DNA of 64,000 bases from Agarivorans gilvus (GTDB lineage Bacteria > Pseudomonadota > Gammaproteobacteria > Enterobacterales > Celerinatantimonadaceae), in contig NZ_CP013021.1 in the NCBI RefSeq assembly GCF_001420915.1, positions 2,832,001-2,896,000 of the forward strand, given 5' to 3'. Below the pieces are notes generated by a model. That model saw nothing but the letters and a program-made list of their open reading frames with translations. It searched no databases and was not told the DNA's origin. A program made the position numbers and the translations under genes. Shown here one piece after another: positions 33,153-43,409 of the stretch. Positions within the stretch are counted from its first letter, which is position 1. The number at the start of each line of letters is the position of its first letter.

Positions 33153-34398
33153 TCCAGTAGTGCTTTTAAGCTAGCGTCAATTGCGCCTTGGTTTTGTTTC
33201 ACTATCGCTAAGCCTGCTTGTCCCGCTTGAGTGCGCTGTAGAGGGTCGCTTAGCCAAACTTTCAGCCAATTAGCCAGTTGTTCGGTGTCGGCACTCAGTT
33301 TTAAGGCACCGCGAGCCTGCAGTTGCTGGCTAATATCGCTAAAGTTAAAGTCATATTCACCGGCTACGCAGGGTAAGCCCATGGCCGCAGCTTCTAAGTA
33401 ATTATGTCCACCTACCTTAACTAACGAGCCGCCAATAAAGGCCACGTCGGCACAGCCATACATCAGCATCATTTCACCCATTGTATCTGCTAGATAGACA
33501 GACTGCTGGGAATCGGGCGTTTGCTGTTGGCTTCTTCGCGAAAAGGCAATGTTCTGCTGTTTGAGCAGTTCGGCGACTTGATCGAAGCGCTCGGGGTGGC
33601 GAGGAACCAAAATTAATAAGCTATCGGGCAGCTGTTTACGTACCAGCTGCATGACTTCAAGTACAAGTTCATCCTCCCCTTTATGGGTGCTGGCGGCTAT
33701 CCAGACCGGGCGCTCGGAAAATAATTGTGGACGTAATATTGCGGCCTGTTGTTGGGTTTGTGAAGGGTCGGCTAAATCGTACTTGATGGAACCTGTGACC
33801 ACCAGTTTGGCCGCATCTACGCCTAAGTGATGAAAGCGTTGGGCGTCGTCTTGATGTTGCGCTAGCACCAAATCGAGCTTGCTGTACAAGCGCTTGCTAA
33901 AGTTAGCAAAACGTTGATAACGATGGCAGGAACGTTCTGACATACGCGCGTTGATTAGGCTTACTGGAATGTTATGGCGTTGACACAGCGTCAGCCAATT
34001 CGGCCATAACTCGGTTTCCATAATCCATAGGCGCTGCGGTTGCTGCCAGCGTAAAAACCAAGCGATACAGGGCCAAAGATCGAAGGGCGCATAACGGTGT
34101 TCTACCCAATCCCCTAGCTTTTGCTGAGCTTGCTCGGCACCGGTAGCGGTGGTGGTAGTGAGTAAGATTCGCAGCTGGGGTTGCTGCTGTTTAAGCCTTT
34201 TTATTAAGGGGCGGCGGCTAATACCTCGCCTACCGATACAGTATGAAACCAGATATCAGCTTTAGCCCATTTAGGGCTAATACCAAAATGCTCAAGCCAG
34301 CGACGCCCCACAGCGGGTTTGCCTGGCTTGGGCCAATACAGCTTATACATGGCTAGCGGTAACAGGAATATCAGTAAAATATTGTAAATAACTAACAT
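33149..34398 (-). pseudogene. waaA: Kdo transferase WaaA, frameshifted as sequenced
   Basis: WaaA links Kdo to lipid IVA. The gene is split: the N-terminal piece (34204-34398, MLVIYNILLIFLLPLAMYKL ... WFHTVSVGEVLAAAP) ends at TAA TAA. The remaining sequence reads on in another frame as LIKRLKQQQPQLRILLTTTTATG and then METELWPNW, the longest free-standing piece being 33149-34021. One extra base in the G run at 34208-34211 (C run on the coding strand) restores about 416 residues, the normal length. The HTVSVGE and METELWPN motifs are intact. WaaA is usually essential, so a sequencing error is likely. Confidence 0.88.
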
Positions 34399-34410
34399 CT
34401 GTTGCTTTAC

Positions 34411-35732
34411 CTAATCGGCTTTATGCTGTGATGGTCGCAGCTGCTGTTGATCTAGGTATTCGGCGACCTGTTGCTGATAACTTTGTTGATAGGAATATTT
34501 ATTACTATCGTGACTGGCCACGAGGTTTACCATTAAAAAGTAGCCACCGACCCACAGCATGATGTTGGCTAAGCGGGCTGGTTTTTGCTTTTGCCAGCGC
34601 TCAGCCTGATATAGAACCGGGAACAAGGCGAAACCAAAGGTAATAATTAAATGCCAGTAAGAAAAAATAATTGGCGAGAGAATGGCCGATACTACAATGC
34701 CTAATAATGCTGCAAAGGCATAATGTAATAGCCAATCCGCAGGTTTTAGGTGTAATGCTTGGTTACTGCGCCAATGCGGTTTAATTTTGCGCCAAACTCG
34801 GCGGTTGATTCCCCAAGTAACAATTAAGCTTAGGCCGCCCAACAGGTATAACAACGCTTGCCATAAATAGCTCACTGCGGTGTTTAACCAGTCAGTGTTA
34901 CTGAGCCATAAAAACTCGGCGTCGGTGATAATGCGATTGGAAAACAACATCGAGCTATAGCGCAGCCAATACAAGGTAGATTTTAATACCGGGTAAACAT
35001 GGATACCGCCCCAACCAATGTAGCGGTCTGACTGTTGTCCTTGAATGGCAGGATTGGCCTGTAATTCGATAATGTAAGGCACAAGGGAGGCCGCGATTAC
35101 TATTACGCCTAAGGTCACGCCCCACCAGTTTACTTGAACTTGTTTGCGGTAGAACAGGTATAGAGAGATTACCGCCAAAATTGGCCATGAATAATGTAAT
35201 TGCATGGCCAAGCCAATCGCTAATACATTGATGAAGCTATAAAACCAAGAGCGCTGCTGGCTCAGCTTAAATGCCGACCAACAATGCATAGCCGCAAATA
35301 GACACAGGTAGGCGGGATTATAAATAAGGCTATCGTACAAAAACCAAGGGTTAAGCAAATAGAGAATCGCAAAGCAGAGTCGTACCGTGGGGCTAAAACA
35401 CTGTTTTAACACGCTATCGAACAGCAAGAAACTGACTAATCTGAGCGCGATTAATAACAGCATGGGAGCCCATGGCGAATCCCAAAGTAGCAAGGGAGTC
35501 CTACGATGTAGGTGGATAGTGAGCCCGGTACATTGCCAACTACGCTTGCGGCGTTACCGTAGCTAAGCCAGTTGCCTTGATAAACACCTAGGTAGCCTTT
35601 GAGTAACATTTGGGTTTGGTCACCAGTTAAAATCTGGTTAGCCGCGTAGTTTAGCGATAGTAAGCCAGAGCAGACTAGAATAAGCCAAAATAGCTTAGTG
35701 AAGTGTTTTTCTATGTTGTGATGCAAGGACAC
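34411..35732 (-). pseudogene. Multi-span membrane glycosyltransferase (ArnT/GT39-like), frameshifted as sequenced
   Basis: There are two pieces: 35451-35732 (N-terminal helix and YAANQILTGDQTQMLLKGYLGVYQGNWL) and 34411-35493 (about nine membrane helices). The first runs ...STYIVGLP and then out of frame; one base added to GGG at 35494-35496 joins it to LLLWDSPWAPMLLL, giving about 440 residues. The N-terminal Asp-containing loop between TM1 and TM2 suggests a GT-C polyprenyl-phosphate-sugar transferase. With GtrA and a GT2 upstream it looks like the third member of a gtr-type LPS-modification module. The sugar and acceptor are unknown. Confidence 0.78.
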
Positions 35733-35758
35733 AGGTTACTCATGTTAATAGTTTAGGC

Positions 35759-36154
35759 TTAAGACGACTCTGTTCGAGAGAAGGTCCAAAAGCGATGGAT
35801 AACAAAGGTAAGTGCGGGTAACAGCACAATCACCACTCCCACCTTGATAATATTATGAAATTGATTCAGTTGCGAAGATAACCAAACTGATAAACACAGT
35901 GCTGTGAGTTGTACCAGCAAAAAGCGCAGTGCATTAGCCAAGCTAAGTTGGTTTTCAAATACCCAGCAAGTTTGCACCCAGTAAGAAAACAAAAACGCCA
36001 AGCTGAAACCCAGTAAATTGGCTAAGGCAAAGGCTTGCGGCCATTGGGCTAATACTAATAAAGCCAAACTAAAGTGAATTAGGGTGGCAATACCGCCGGT
36101 AAGCCCATAACGCACTATGCGTAAGCCGAGTAAGCGCTGAATAAATGCCGACAT
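35759..36154 (-). CDS. GtrA family membrane protein
   Basis: A 131-residue protein with four membrane helices: IVRYGLTGGIATLIHFSLALLVL, FALANLLGFSLAFLFSYWVQTCWVF, RFLLVQLTALCLSVWLSSQL and VVIVLLPALTFVIHRFWTF. This is the GtrA/PF04138 pattern. GtrA proteins are thought to flip undecaprenyl-phosphate-linked glucose. It starts three bases after the GT2 gene, in a GT2-gtrA-GTC order like phage and chromosomal gtr clusters. Confidence 0.85.
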   Translation of the reverse strand: MSAFIQRLLGLRIVRYGLTGGIATLIHFSLALLVLAQWPQAFALANLLGFSLAFLFSYWVQTCWVFENQLSLANALRFLLVQLTALCLSVWLSSQLNQFHNIIKVGVVIVLLPALTFVIHRFWTFSRTESS

Positions 36155-36157
36155 CTA

Positions 36158-37089
36158 TTAGTTGTCTTCTTCGATGATGTAAATAGGCCGACGTTTCGAC
36201 TCCATGAACAAGCGGCCAATGTATTCGCCCATCACGCCTAAACCAATTAGTTGCACGCCACCTAAAAATAACATGATGGTGATGAGTGAAGCGTAACCTG
36301 GTGCGTCGATGCCAAAAATCAGGGTTTTAATTACGATGGCGCTGCCATAGACAAAGGCCAGTAGCGAAATGAGTAAACCCACATATAACCAAATTCTTAG
36401 CGGCGCTGTACTAAAGCTGGTGATTCCTTCTAATGCGAAGTTCCATAACTTCCAACCATTAAAGCTGGTTTCACCGGCCACTCTTGGGTCACGTTTATAT
36501 TCAATAATTTTTGTTTTAAACCCCACCCACGAGAAGATGCCCTTCATAAAACGTTGGTTCTCAGGTAGTTGTTGAATTGCCTCAACCACTCGTCGGGTCA
36601 TTAGTCGGTAATCACCCACGTTTTCGGGGATTTTTACGTGGGAGATCTTGTTGTGAAACTTGTAAAACCATTCTGCACTGAGTTTTTTCGCAAAACTGTC
36701 ACTGGTGCGATCGCTGCGTTTAGCGACCACTACATCGTAGCCCTGTTGCCATTCGCGAATGAAATCGTGGATTAACTCGGGGGATCTTGCAGGTCTACAT
36801 CGATGGGAACGACCACTTGCCCTTTAGAGCGATCGATGCCAGCGGTCAGCGCGGCTTCTTTACCAAAATTTCGGGCTAGGTTGATCACTCGAATGTTAGC
36901 ATGCTGAGTTTGTAAGTCTTTTAGCTTGCTCAGGGTTTGGTCGCGACTGCCATCGTTAATGAAAATTAATTCGTAGCTAAGTTCAGTTTTGGCTAGCTCA
37001 GGCAGCATGGTCTCGGTGAACACCGCTACGGTATCTTGCTCGTTATAACAGGGGCAAATGATTGAAATAACCGGAGGATTTGCGTTCAT
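36158..37089 (-). pseudogene. GtrB/DPM1-like family 2 glycosyltransferase, frameshifted as sequenced
   Basis: The N-terminal piece (36772-37089) has ISIICPCYNEQDTVAVFTETMLPEL and the catalytic VVVPIDVDLQDPPS, then stops. The C-terminal piece (36158-36730) starts at MVAKRSDRTSDSF and carries two membrane helices (GLLISLLAFVYGSAIVI, IMLFLGGVQLIGLGVMGEY). One base added to the G run at 36779-36783 restores ...LQDPPELIHDFIREW and about 310 residues, normal for polyprenyl-phosphate glycosyltransferases. It would charge undecaprenyl phosphate with a sugar for GtrA and the GT-C protein. Confidence 0.85.
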
Positions 37090-37122
37090 GAGTTTCCTAA
37101 TAGTAAATAAGACTAAGTGTAG

Positions 37123-38154
37123 TCAAGCCAACAACTTGTTGATGGCGGCAATGGCACGGCTGGCGGGCAACTCGGTTAAACATTTTAAATGACCATATTG
37201 GCAGGTTTTCTTAAAGCAGGGGCGACAATCAATATCGGTGTGTAAAATCTCTGCACGCTCTGTGAGCGGAGGGGTATATTGTGGCGACGACGAGCCGTAA
37301 ATGGCTACCAAAGGTAACTTAAGTGCTGCGGCAATATGCATTAATCCGGAGTCGTTGCTAATGGCCATGTCGGCTAGCGCCATTAAGTCGATGGCCTCGG
37401 CCAGTTTGGTTTTGCCCGCGAGATTATGGCACTGGGCTTGCAGCTGCTCAGGAAGGTGAGCAATGATCTGCTCCCCAACGTCTTTGTCTTTGTCGGAGCC
37501 AAAAATCCACACCTGACCTTGTCGTTGACTGATCCAATGGGCGGCGGCCTCTGCATAATGCTGTTCTGGCCAGCGCTTGGCTGGACCAAACTCGGCGCCG
37601 GGACACAGTGCTAAAATACTCGGCTGAACTTGCAAGCCAAGCTGTTGTAGGGCTTCGGCTTGATTGTTGCTGTTGGCGTGTAAGGCAGGATGAGCATATT
37701 CGGGCAAATCGGCGGCGCTATTTACTTGGCTCTTAGGATGAGCCAAAGCCACGTAGCGCTCTACCATCAAAGGAAAATCCTGCTTATTGCTGCGCATTTG
37801 GTTCACAATGCCGTAGCGACTTTCGCCCTTCCAGCCGCTGCGTTGTTTAATTCCTGCAAACCAAGGGATTAATGCCGACTTCAGCGAGTTGGGTTGGGTA
37901 ATGGCCCAATCGTAGCCCTGCTTTTTGAGCTCTCGCGCTAGCTTCCAACGCACTGTCAGTTGCAATTCACCATGGCCTAGCGGCATGCGCAGTGCATTAT
38001 CTACTTCTGGCATACGTTCTAGTAGCGGGCGGCACCAATCTGGCGCCAATACATCTAACTGCGCCTGAGGATGCAACTGTTTAAGGGTTTTATACAAGCT
38101 TTGTGACATCACCATGTCACCTACCCATGAGGGCCCTACCACCAAAATTTTCAT
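37123..38154 (-). CDS. waaF: ADP-heptose:LPS heptosyltransferase II
   Basis: A 343-residue GT9 enzyme matching WaaF closely: MKILVVGPSWVGDMVMSQSLYKTLK, then LDVLAPDWCRPLLERMPEVDNALRMPLGHG, LALCPGAEFGPAKRWPEQHYAE and MAISNDSGLMHIAAALKLPLVAIYGSSSP. It adds the second heptose of the inner core. It lies 46 bp after hldD on the same strand; together they make and transfer heptose, as in the E. coli hldD-waaF operon. Confidence 0.95.
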   Translation of the reverse strand: MKILVVGPSWVGDMVMSQSLYKTLKQLHPQAQLDVLAPDWCRPLLERMPEVDNALRMPLGHGELQLTVRWKLARELKKQGYDWAITQPNSLKSALIPWFAGIKQRSGWKGESRYGIVNQMRSNKQDFPLMVERYVALAHPKSQVNSAADLPEYAHPALHANSNNQAEALQQLGLQVQPSILALCPGAEFGPAKRWPEQHYAEAAAHWISQRQGQVWIFGSDKDKDVGEQIIAHLPEQLQAQCHNLAGKTKLAEAIDLMALADMAISNDSGLMHIAAALKLPLVAIYGSSSPQYTPPLTERAEILHTDIDCRPCFKKTCQYGHLKCLTELPASRAIAAINKLLA

Positions 38155-38200
38155 CGTTTACCCACAATCAAAAGGGCTAAGCGCCCCTTGTTTATCACGT

Positions 38201-39157
38201 CTATTTGTTTAGCCAGGCCATGTATTCAGCCACCCCTTGGGCAACATTTTTAAATGGCTCGTCATAACCGGCTGCTCTAAGCTTGTCGATATTGGCTTGG
38301 GTAAAGCTTTGGTAACGGCCTTTGAGGTGGTCGGGGAAGGGAATGTACTCAATCTGCCCTTTTTGATGGTAGCTGATCACCGCTTCTGCCACTGCGCGGA
38401 AGGGCTCTGCTTGACCGGTTCCAAGATTGAAGATGCCGCTTTGCTGCGGATTCTTCAAAAACCACAAGTTGACCTTGGCAACATCGCCCACGTAAACGAA
38501 GTCGCGGCTTTGGCCGCCATCATCATAGCCGTCATAACCTTCAAACAGTTTCGGGTTTTGGCCGTCATTGACTTGGGTATTTAGATGGAAGGCGACACTG
38601 GCCATGCTGCCCTTATGCTGTTCACGCGGTCCATAAACATTAAAGTAACGAAAGCCAACCACTTGCGAGTCAATCTCCGGTAGCAAACGGCGTACATAGT
38701 TATCAAACTGTAGTTTAGAGTAGCCATACACATTGAGTGGACCTTCGTATTGCTTCTCTTCCTTGAAGGTGTCGGTATCGCCATAGGTAGCGGCCGAAGA
38801 AGCGTATAGGAAGGGAATACGACGTTCCAAACAATAATGCAGTAGCTCTTTTGAGTACTCATAATTGTTTTCCATCATATATTTGCCATCCCACTCGGTA
38901 GTGGCTGAGCAAGCCCCTTCATGGAAAATGGCTTCGATGTCTTGGCCGTAGGCTGCACCAATATCTTCGCCAGAGACGATGCGAGCAATAAAATCATCTT
39001 TATCGAGGTAGTCGGCGATATCAAGATCAACTAAATTTACGAATTTAGTACCGTCTTTTAGATCGTCAACCACAATGATGTCATTATGACCTTGTTCATT
39101 TAAACTCTTTACAATGTTGGCGCCAATGAAGCCCGCCCCACCAGTTACGATAATCAT
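38201..39157 (-). CDS. hldD: ADP-L-glycero-D-manno-heptose 6-epimerase
   Basis: A 318-residue short-chain dehydrogenase-type epimerase for the last step of ADP-heptose synthesis. It shows the NADP-binding MIIVTGGAGFIGANIVKSL, the catalytic Tyr/Lys in NVYGYSKLQF, FLYASSAATYG, and GFRYFNVYGPREQHKGSMASVAFHLN, all matching HldD/RfaD. The first gene of the hldD-waaF pair, it is near kbl-tdh as in E. coli. Confidence 0.97.
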   Translation of the reverse strand: MIIVTGGAGFIGANIVKSLNEQGHNDIIVVDDLKDGTKFVNLVDLDIADYLDKDDFIARIVSGEDIGAAYGQDIEAIFHEGACSATTEWDGKYMMENNYEYSKELLHYCLERRIPFLYASSAATYGDTDTFKEEKQYEGPLNVYGYSKLQFDNYVRRLLPEIDSQVVGFRYFNVYGPREQHKGSMASVAFHLNTQVNDGQNPKLFEGYDGYDDGGQSRDFVYVGDVAKVNLWFLKNPQQSGIFNLGTGQAEPFRAVAEAVISYHQKGQIEYIPFPDHLKGRYQSFTQANIDKLRAAGYDEPFKNVAQGVAEYMAWLNK

Positions 39158-39313
39158 GCTACTGCCATTCCAGAAATTGCCGTTAATCTAAGGATTTTAT
39201 GCTGTGAGGCGGGGAATAGCAATTAGCTGGCAGGGTGAATGTCGTGAAGAAAAACTGGATTTTGACAGCGTTTGCAGCTATCAGGGTAGTAATGAAGGAG
39301 AGTGTTAAGCCAG

Positions 39314-39958
39314 ATGAAAACCAAAGATAAAATTATACACTGTGCGTTGAAGCTGTTTAATGAGCAGGGCGAACGGCAAATTACTACTAATCATATTGCG
39401 GCGGACTTAGGCATTAGTCCGGGAAATTTGTATTATCACTTCAGCAATAAACAAGAAATTATTCGCAGCATTTTTCAACTTTATGTTGAGCAATTAGAGG
39501 CTAGCTTTCGCCCCCATGCGGATCAGCGTCTTACCTTGGAACACCTTACCTCCTATCTGGATGCCAGCTTTGAGTTGATGTGGCGTTTTCGTTTTATGTA
39601 CGCCAATTTATTGGAGCTGCTAGCACGTGACCCGCAGCTTGAAGAGCAATATCAGGCCCTGCAGCAAGAGTTAGCCAACTGGAGCCGAGACATCCTATTG
39701 CAACTACGTGATAGCCGTTTTATCACTGGTGATGACGCCACCATGATGGAGCTTGCGGATAGCGTGAAGTTCATTATTGGTGCTTGGATCGCTTATCAAA
39801 GTGCTCAGTTAAAAGGCGGGGAGATCACTAAGGCAAGGCTGTATCAAGGGGTGTTAAAAATACTGTTTACTCTGCGCCCGTATTTTACCGAAGAGTCGCA
39901 ACATACCTACCAAGGTTTGTATCAACATTATGTGAAATTTGCTGAGCGCAATAAATAG
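39314..39958 (+). CDS. TetR/AcrR family transcriptional regulator
   Basis: A 214-residue regulator: MKTKDKIIHCALKLFNEQGERQITTNHIAADLGISPGNLYYHFSNKQEIIRSIF is a full TetR helix-turn-helix domain, followed by an all-helical ligand domain ending KFAERNK. I choose the ATG at 39314; a GTG at 39302 is possible, but it sits one base from AAGGAG. TTGACA at 39262-39267 may be the -35. It lies directly upstream of kbl-tdh in the same direction, a linkage I recall from Vibrio, so it may control threonine catabolism. Confidence 0.85.
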   Translation: MKTKDKIIHCALKLFNEQGERQITTNHIAADLGISPGNLYYHFSNKQEIIRSIFQLYVEQLEASFRPHADQRLTLEHLTSYLDASFELMWRFRFMYANLLELLARDPQLEEQYQALQQELANWSRDILLQLRDSRFITGDDATMMELADSVKFIIGAWIAYQSAQLKGGEITKARLYQGVLKILFTLRPYFTEESQHTYQGLYQHYVKFAERNK

Positions 39959-40000
39959 TTAATAATTTAGCTTAGTAGCTGCATTCGCCAAAGAAAACAC

Positions 40001-40024
40001 TATAATTCAGCCAATATCTTGGCT
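40001..40024 (+). promoter_or_regulatory. kbl-tdh promoter -10 with adjacent dyad
   Basis: Consensus TATAAT at 40001-40006; no good -35 can be seen 16-18 bp upstream, which suggests activation or a weak promoter. At the expected start site lies AGCCAA-TATC-TTGGCT (40009-40024), a perfect 6-bp inverted repeat that could be an operator or an mRNA 5' hairpin. Confidence 0.5.
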
Positions 40025-40040
40025 TTAAATAGGGTTTGCT

Positions 40041-41231
40041 ATGAACACGGCTTTTTCAACATTTATCTCACAACAATTGCAGCAAGTGAAAGACGATGGT
40101 TTATATAAAAATGAACGGGTCATTCATTCACAGCAGCAGGCCGCTATTGCTGTAGAGCAAGGGCAGGTGGTGAACTTTTGTGCCAATAACTATTTAGGTT
40201 TGGCTAATTCACCCGCATTGATAAAGGCGGCTAAGGCGGGTTTAGATAGCCATGGCTTTGGTGCGGCTTCGGTACGTTTTATTTGTGGCACTCAAGACAT
40301 CCACAAACAATTAGAGCAGGGCTTAAGTGAGTTCTTGGGCATGGAAGATACCATTTTGTATTCTTCTTGTTTTGACGCTAATGCTGGTTTGTTTGAAACC
40401 CTGTTAGGCCCAGAAGACGCGATTATCTCCGATGCCTTAAACCATGCCTCTATTATTGATGGGGTGCGTTTATGCAAGGCTAAACGTTTCCGTTATGCCA
40501 ATAACAACCTCGCTGAATTAGAACAATGTTTACAAGATGCCGATGCCGCAGGTGCGCGTTTTAAATTGATCGCCACCGATGGCGTATTTTCTATGGATGG
40601 GGTGATTGCCAACCTGCCCGGCATTTGTGATTTAGCCGATAAGTACGACGCCTTAGTGATGGTGGATGACTCGCATGCGGTGGGCTTTGTTGGTGCCCAC
40701 GGCCGAGGGACTCACGAATATCATCAGGTGATGGACCGTGTGGATATTATTACCGGTACCTTGGGTAAAGCCATGGGCGGTGCTTCTGGTGGTTTCACCT
40801 CGGCTAAAAAAGAAGTGATTGATTGGCTGCGTCAACGCTCGCGTCCTTATTTGTTCTCTAACTCCTTAGCGCCGGCGATTGTGAGCGCTTCACTGAAAGT
40901 ATTAGAACTGTTAGCCGAAGGTGACGCCTTGCGTAAGCAGCTATGGGACAACGTGGCTTATTTCAGACGCGAAATGAGCGCCGCAGGTTTTACCTTAGCC
41001 GGAGCCGATCATGCGATTATTCCGGTGATGTTGGGTGACGCTAAGTTGGCCAGTACGTTCGCTGACAAGCTGTTAGAGCGAGGCATCTACGTAATTGGTT
41101 TCTCTTTCCCTGTGGTGCCCAAAGGGCAGGCGCGGATCCGCACTCAAATTTCTGCAGCGCATACGCCTGAGCAATTAGAGCAAGCGGTGAAAGCCTTCAC
41201 CGAAGTGGGTAAAGAGTTAGGAGTAATTTAA
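40041..41231 (+). CDS. kbl: Glycine C-acetyltransferase (2-amino-3-ketobutyrate CoA ligase)
   Basis: A 396-residue PLP enzyme that cleaves 2-amino-3-ketobutyrate with CoA into glycine and acetyl-CoA, the second step of threonine degradation. The alpha-oxoamine synthase motifs are CANNYLGLANSP, SHGFGAASVRFICGTQ, MVDDSHAVGFVGAHGRGTHE and the PLP lysine in DIITGTLGKAMGGASGGF. Its stop overlaps the tdh start by one base (TAATG), as expected for a coupled pathway pair. Confidence 0.97.
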   Translation: MNTAFSTFISQQLQQVKDDGLYKNERVIHSQQQAAIAVEQGQVVNFCANNYLGLANSPALIKAAKAGLDSHGFGAASVRFICGTQDIHKQLEQGLSEFLGMEDTILYSSCFDANAGLFETLLGPEDAIISDALNHASIIDGVRLCKAKRFRYANNNLAELEQCLQDADAAGARFKLIATDGVFSMDGVIANLPGICDLADKYDALVMVDDSHAVGFVGAHGRGTHEYHQVMDRVDIITGTLGKAMGGASGGFTSAKKEVIDWLRQRSRPYLFSNSLAPAIVSASLKVLELLAEGDALRKQLWDNVAYFRREMSAAGFTLAGADHAIIPVMLGDAKLASTFADKLLERGIYVIGFSFPVVPKGQARIRTQISAAHTPEQLEQAVKAFTEVGKELGVI

Positions 41232-42261
41232 TGAGCATTAAAGCCTTAGCCAAGCTTAAAGCCGAACCCGGCATTTGGATGACCCAAGTCGAAAAGCCTG
41301 AATTGGGGCACAATGACCTGCTGATTAAAATCAATAAAACCGCCATTTGTGGTACCGATGTGCATATTTACAATTGGGATGAATGGTCACAAAAGACCAT
41401 CCCGGTGCCGATGGTGATTGGCCATGAATATGCTGGTGAAGTGGTGGCGATTGGTCAGGAAGTGCGTGGTTTTGCTATTGGTGATCGCGTTTCCGGTGAG
41501 GGGCATATCACCTGTGGTCATTGCCGCAACTGTCGCGGTGGGCGTACTCACCTGTGTCGTAATACCGTTGGGGTAGGGGTTAACCGTACCGGCTGTTTCG
41601 CCGAGTATTTGGTGATTCCAGCGGTAAACGCCTTTAAGCTTCCTGATGAGATTAGCGACGACTTAGCGGCGATTTTTGACCCTTTCGGTAATGCTGTGCA
41701 CAGCGCTTTGTCTTTTGACCTAGTGGGTGAAGATGTGTTGATTACCGGCGCAGGCCCAATAGGCATAATGGCTGCCGCGATTTGTAAGCACGTGGGGGCG
41801 CACCACGTGGTGGTGACCGACGTGAATGACTACCGCTTGGATTTGGCGAAACAAATGGGCGCGACCCGAGTGGTTAACGTGGCCAAGGAATCGCTAAAAG
41901 ACACCATGGCTGAACTGAATATGACCGAAGGTTTTGACGTAGGCTTAGAGATGTCGGGCGTACCCAGTGCCTTTAGTTCGATGCTGGAGTTGATGAATCA
42001 CGGCGGAAAAATTGCCATGTTGGGCATTCCCCTAGCGATATGGGCATCGATTGGAGTCAGGTGATTTTCAAGGGTTTGGTGATCAAAGGTATTTATGGCC
42101 GTGAGATGTTTGAGACGTGGTATAAAATGGCATCTTTGATACAATCTGGCCTCGATTTAAGTCCGGTGATTACTCATCACTACTCGGTGGATGAGTTCCA
42201 ACAAGGCTTTGATGCGATGCGCTCGGGGCAAAGTGGCAAAGTGATCCTCGATTGGTCGTGA
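41231..42261 (+). pseudogene. tdh: L-threonine 3-dehydrogenase, frameshifted as sequenced
   Basis: A zinc-dependent medium-chain dehydrogenase that oxidises threonine to 2-amino-3-ketobutyrate, the substrate of Kbl. Piece 1 (41231-42064) has the catalytic-zinc AICGTDVHIYNWDEWSQ, GHEYAGEVV, the structural-zinc Cys cluster (CGHCRNCRGGRTHLC) and the NAD site ITGAGPIGIMAA, but ends wrongly after AMLGIPLAIW. Piece 2 (42040-42261) continues MGIDWSQVIFKGL. One C added to the run at 42029-42032 gives LGIPPSDMGIDW, identical in type to the family, and 343 residues. I read it as intact in the cell or very recently broken. Confidence 0.9.
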
Positions 42262-42344
42262 TTGTTATACACTAGCCCCTCGTCATCGGCTTGGCTCAGA
42301 TGCTTGCTTGGTGCTGACTTACAGATAAATGAATTTGGTAATAA

Positions 42345-43397
42345 ATGATGAATATAGTTTTTTCGACCACTCGCCAATGGAACCCCGGTGATGAGTTCAT
42401 TTTAATGGGTACTGAGTACCTGTTGAGCAAGGTTGTAGGTAAATACAACCCGATAATTTTTAACCGTAATCCTCAGATTCGACGAGCTCGGAAATACGAT
42501 TTCATCAAAGCCGTAGACAACGCTTTGGGTAAAGACTTTGCTGAGAAATTCTTGGATAACTCGGTAAAAGAGCGCCTACCTATGGACTACGCCGATATGG
42601 CGGTATTCGCCGGCTCGCCAGAGTGGCGCGGTATTCGCACCCGTAAGCTTTATGAGTCGATTCGCGAATATAATATTCCCACTGTTTTTCTAGGTTTAGG
42701 CACCAGCGGACCATTTGAGTACAACGCCGAGCAGTTCTCAGAAGATGAGCGTTATGCTTTTGATAATGCCAAATTGATTACTTGTCGTGATGAGGTGTGC
42801 CATGCGGCATTGGCCCCGATTGGTGCGCATTACTTGCCTTGTCCGGCTCTGTTTTCAAGCCCGACTTTCCGTCAAGTTAAGCAGGTGAAAAAAATCGGTA
42901 TTCTTTACGGTACCAATAGCGCGGTGGCTTGTAATAATGTTTCAGATGATACCTATCAATTTATGATGCGTAATTACAAGGCGATGATCGAGCAATTATC
43001 GGCTGACTATGAAATTGAGTTTGTCGCTCATTACATCGACGAATTGTCTGACTTTAAGAAAGACTTCCCAGGCCATACCTTGCGTTATTCCTTCGACGCT
43101 AAGGATTATCGAGACATCTTCAGTGAGTACGATTTAATGGTGGGTTATCGCGTTCATGGTATCGGGATGTGTGCCTCACAAGGGACGCCAGGCGTAATGA
43201 TTGCCCACGATCCGCGCGCTAGTACGGTGAGAGGTTTCTTAGCCGATATGGTGACCTTGGATGCCAGTACCGACGAGTTCATGGCGGTAGTGCGTTCGGC
43301 CATCGCAAACGTGGAGCAACGTAGCCAAGCCCTGATTGAGCATCGCCAAGCAACAGAAGCGAAATACCTTGAGCTACTAAAAACCGCTTTGGCTTAA
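42345..43397 (+). CDS. Polysaccharide pyruvyl transferase family protein
   Basis: A 350-residue protein whose C-terminal GYRVHGIGMCASQGTPGVMIAHDPRAS (about 265-290) and N-terminal NPGDEFILMGTEYLL are the two halves of the PS_pyruv_trans fold. Family members add ketal-linked pyruvate to exopolysaccharides or cell-wall polymers using phosphoenolpyruvate. Two adjacent ATGs can serve as the start and the ribosome site is weak. The GT9 gene follows 12 bp downstream; both may modify the same surface glycan. The exact acceptor is unknown. Confidence 0.8.
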   Translation: MMNIVFSTTRQWNPGDEFILMGTEYLLSKVVGKYNPIIFNRNPQIRRARKYDFIKAVDNALGKDFAEKFLDNSVKERLPMDYADMAVFAGSPEWRGIRTRKLYESIREYNIPTVFLGLGTSGPFEYNAEQFSEDERYAFDNAKLITCRDEVCHAALAPIGAHYLPCPALFSSPTFRQVKQVKKIGILYGTNSAVACNNVSDDTYQFMMRNYKAMIEQLSADYEIEFVAHYIDELSDFKKDFPGHTLRYSFDAKDYRDIFSEYDLMVGYRVHGIGMCASQGTPGVMIAHDPRASTVRGFLADMVTLDASTDEFMAVVRSAIANVEQRSQALIEHRQATEAKYLELLKTALA

Positions 43398-43409
43398 TTA
43401 GGATACGCC

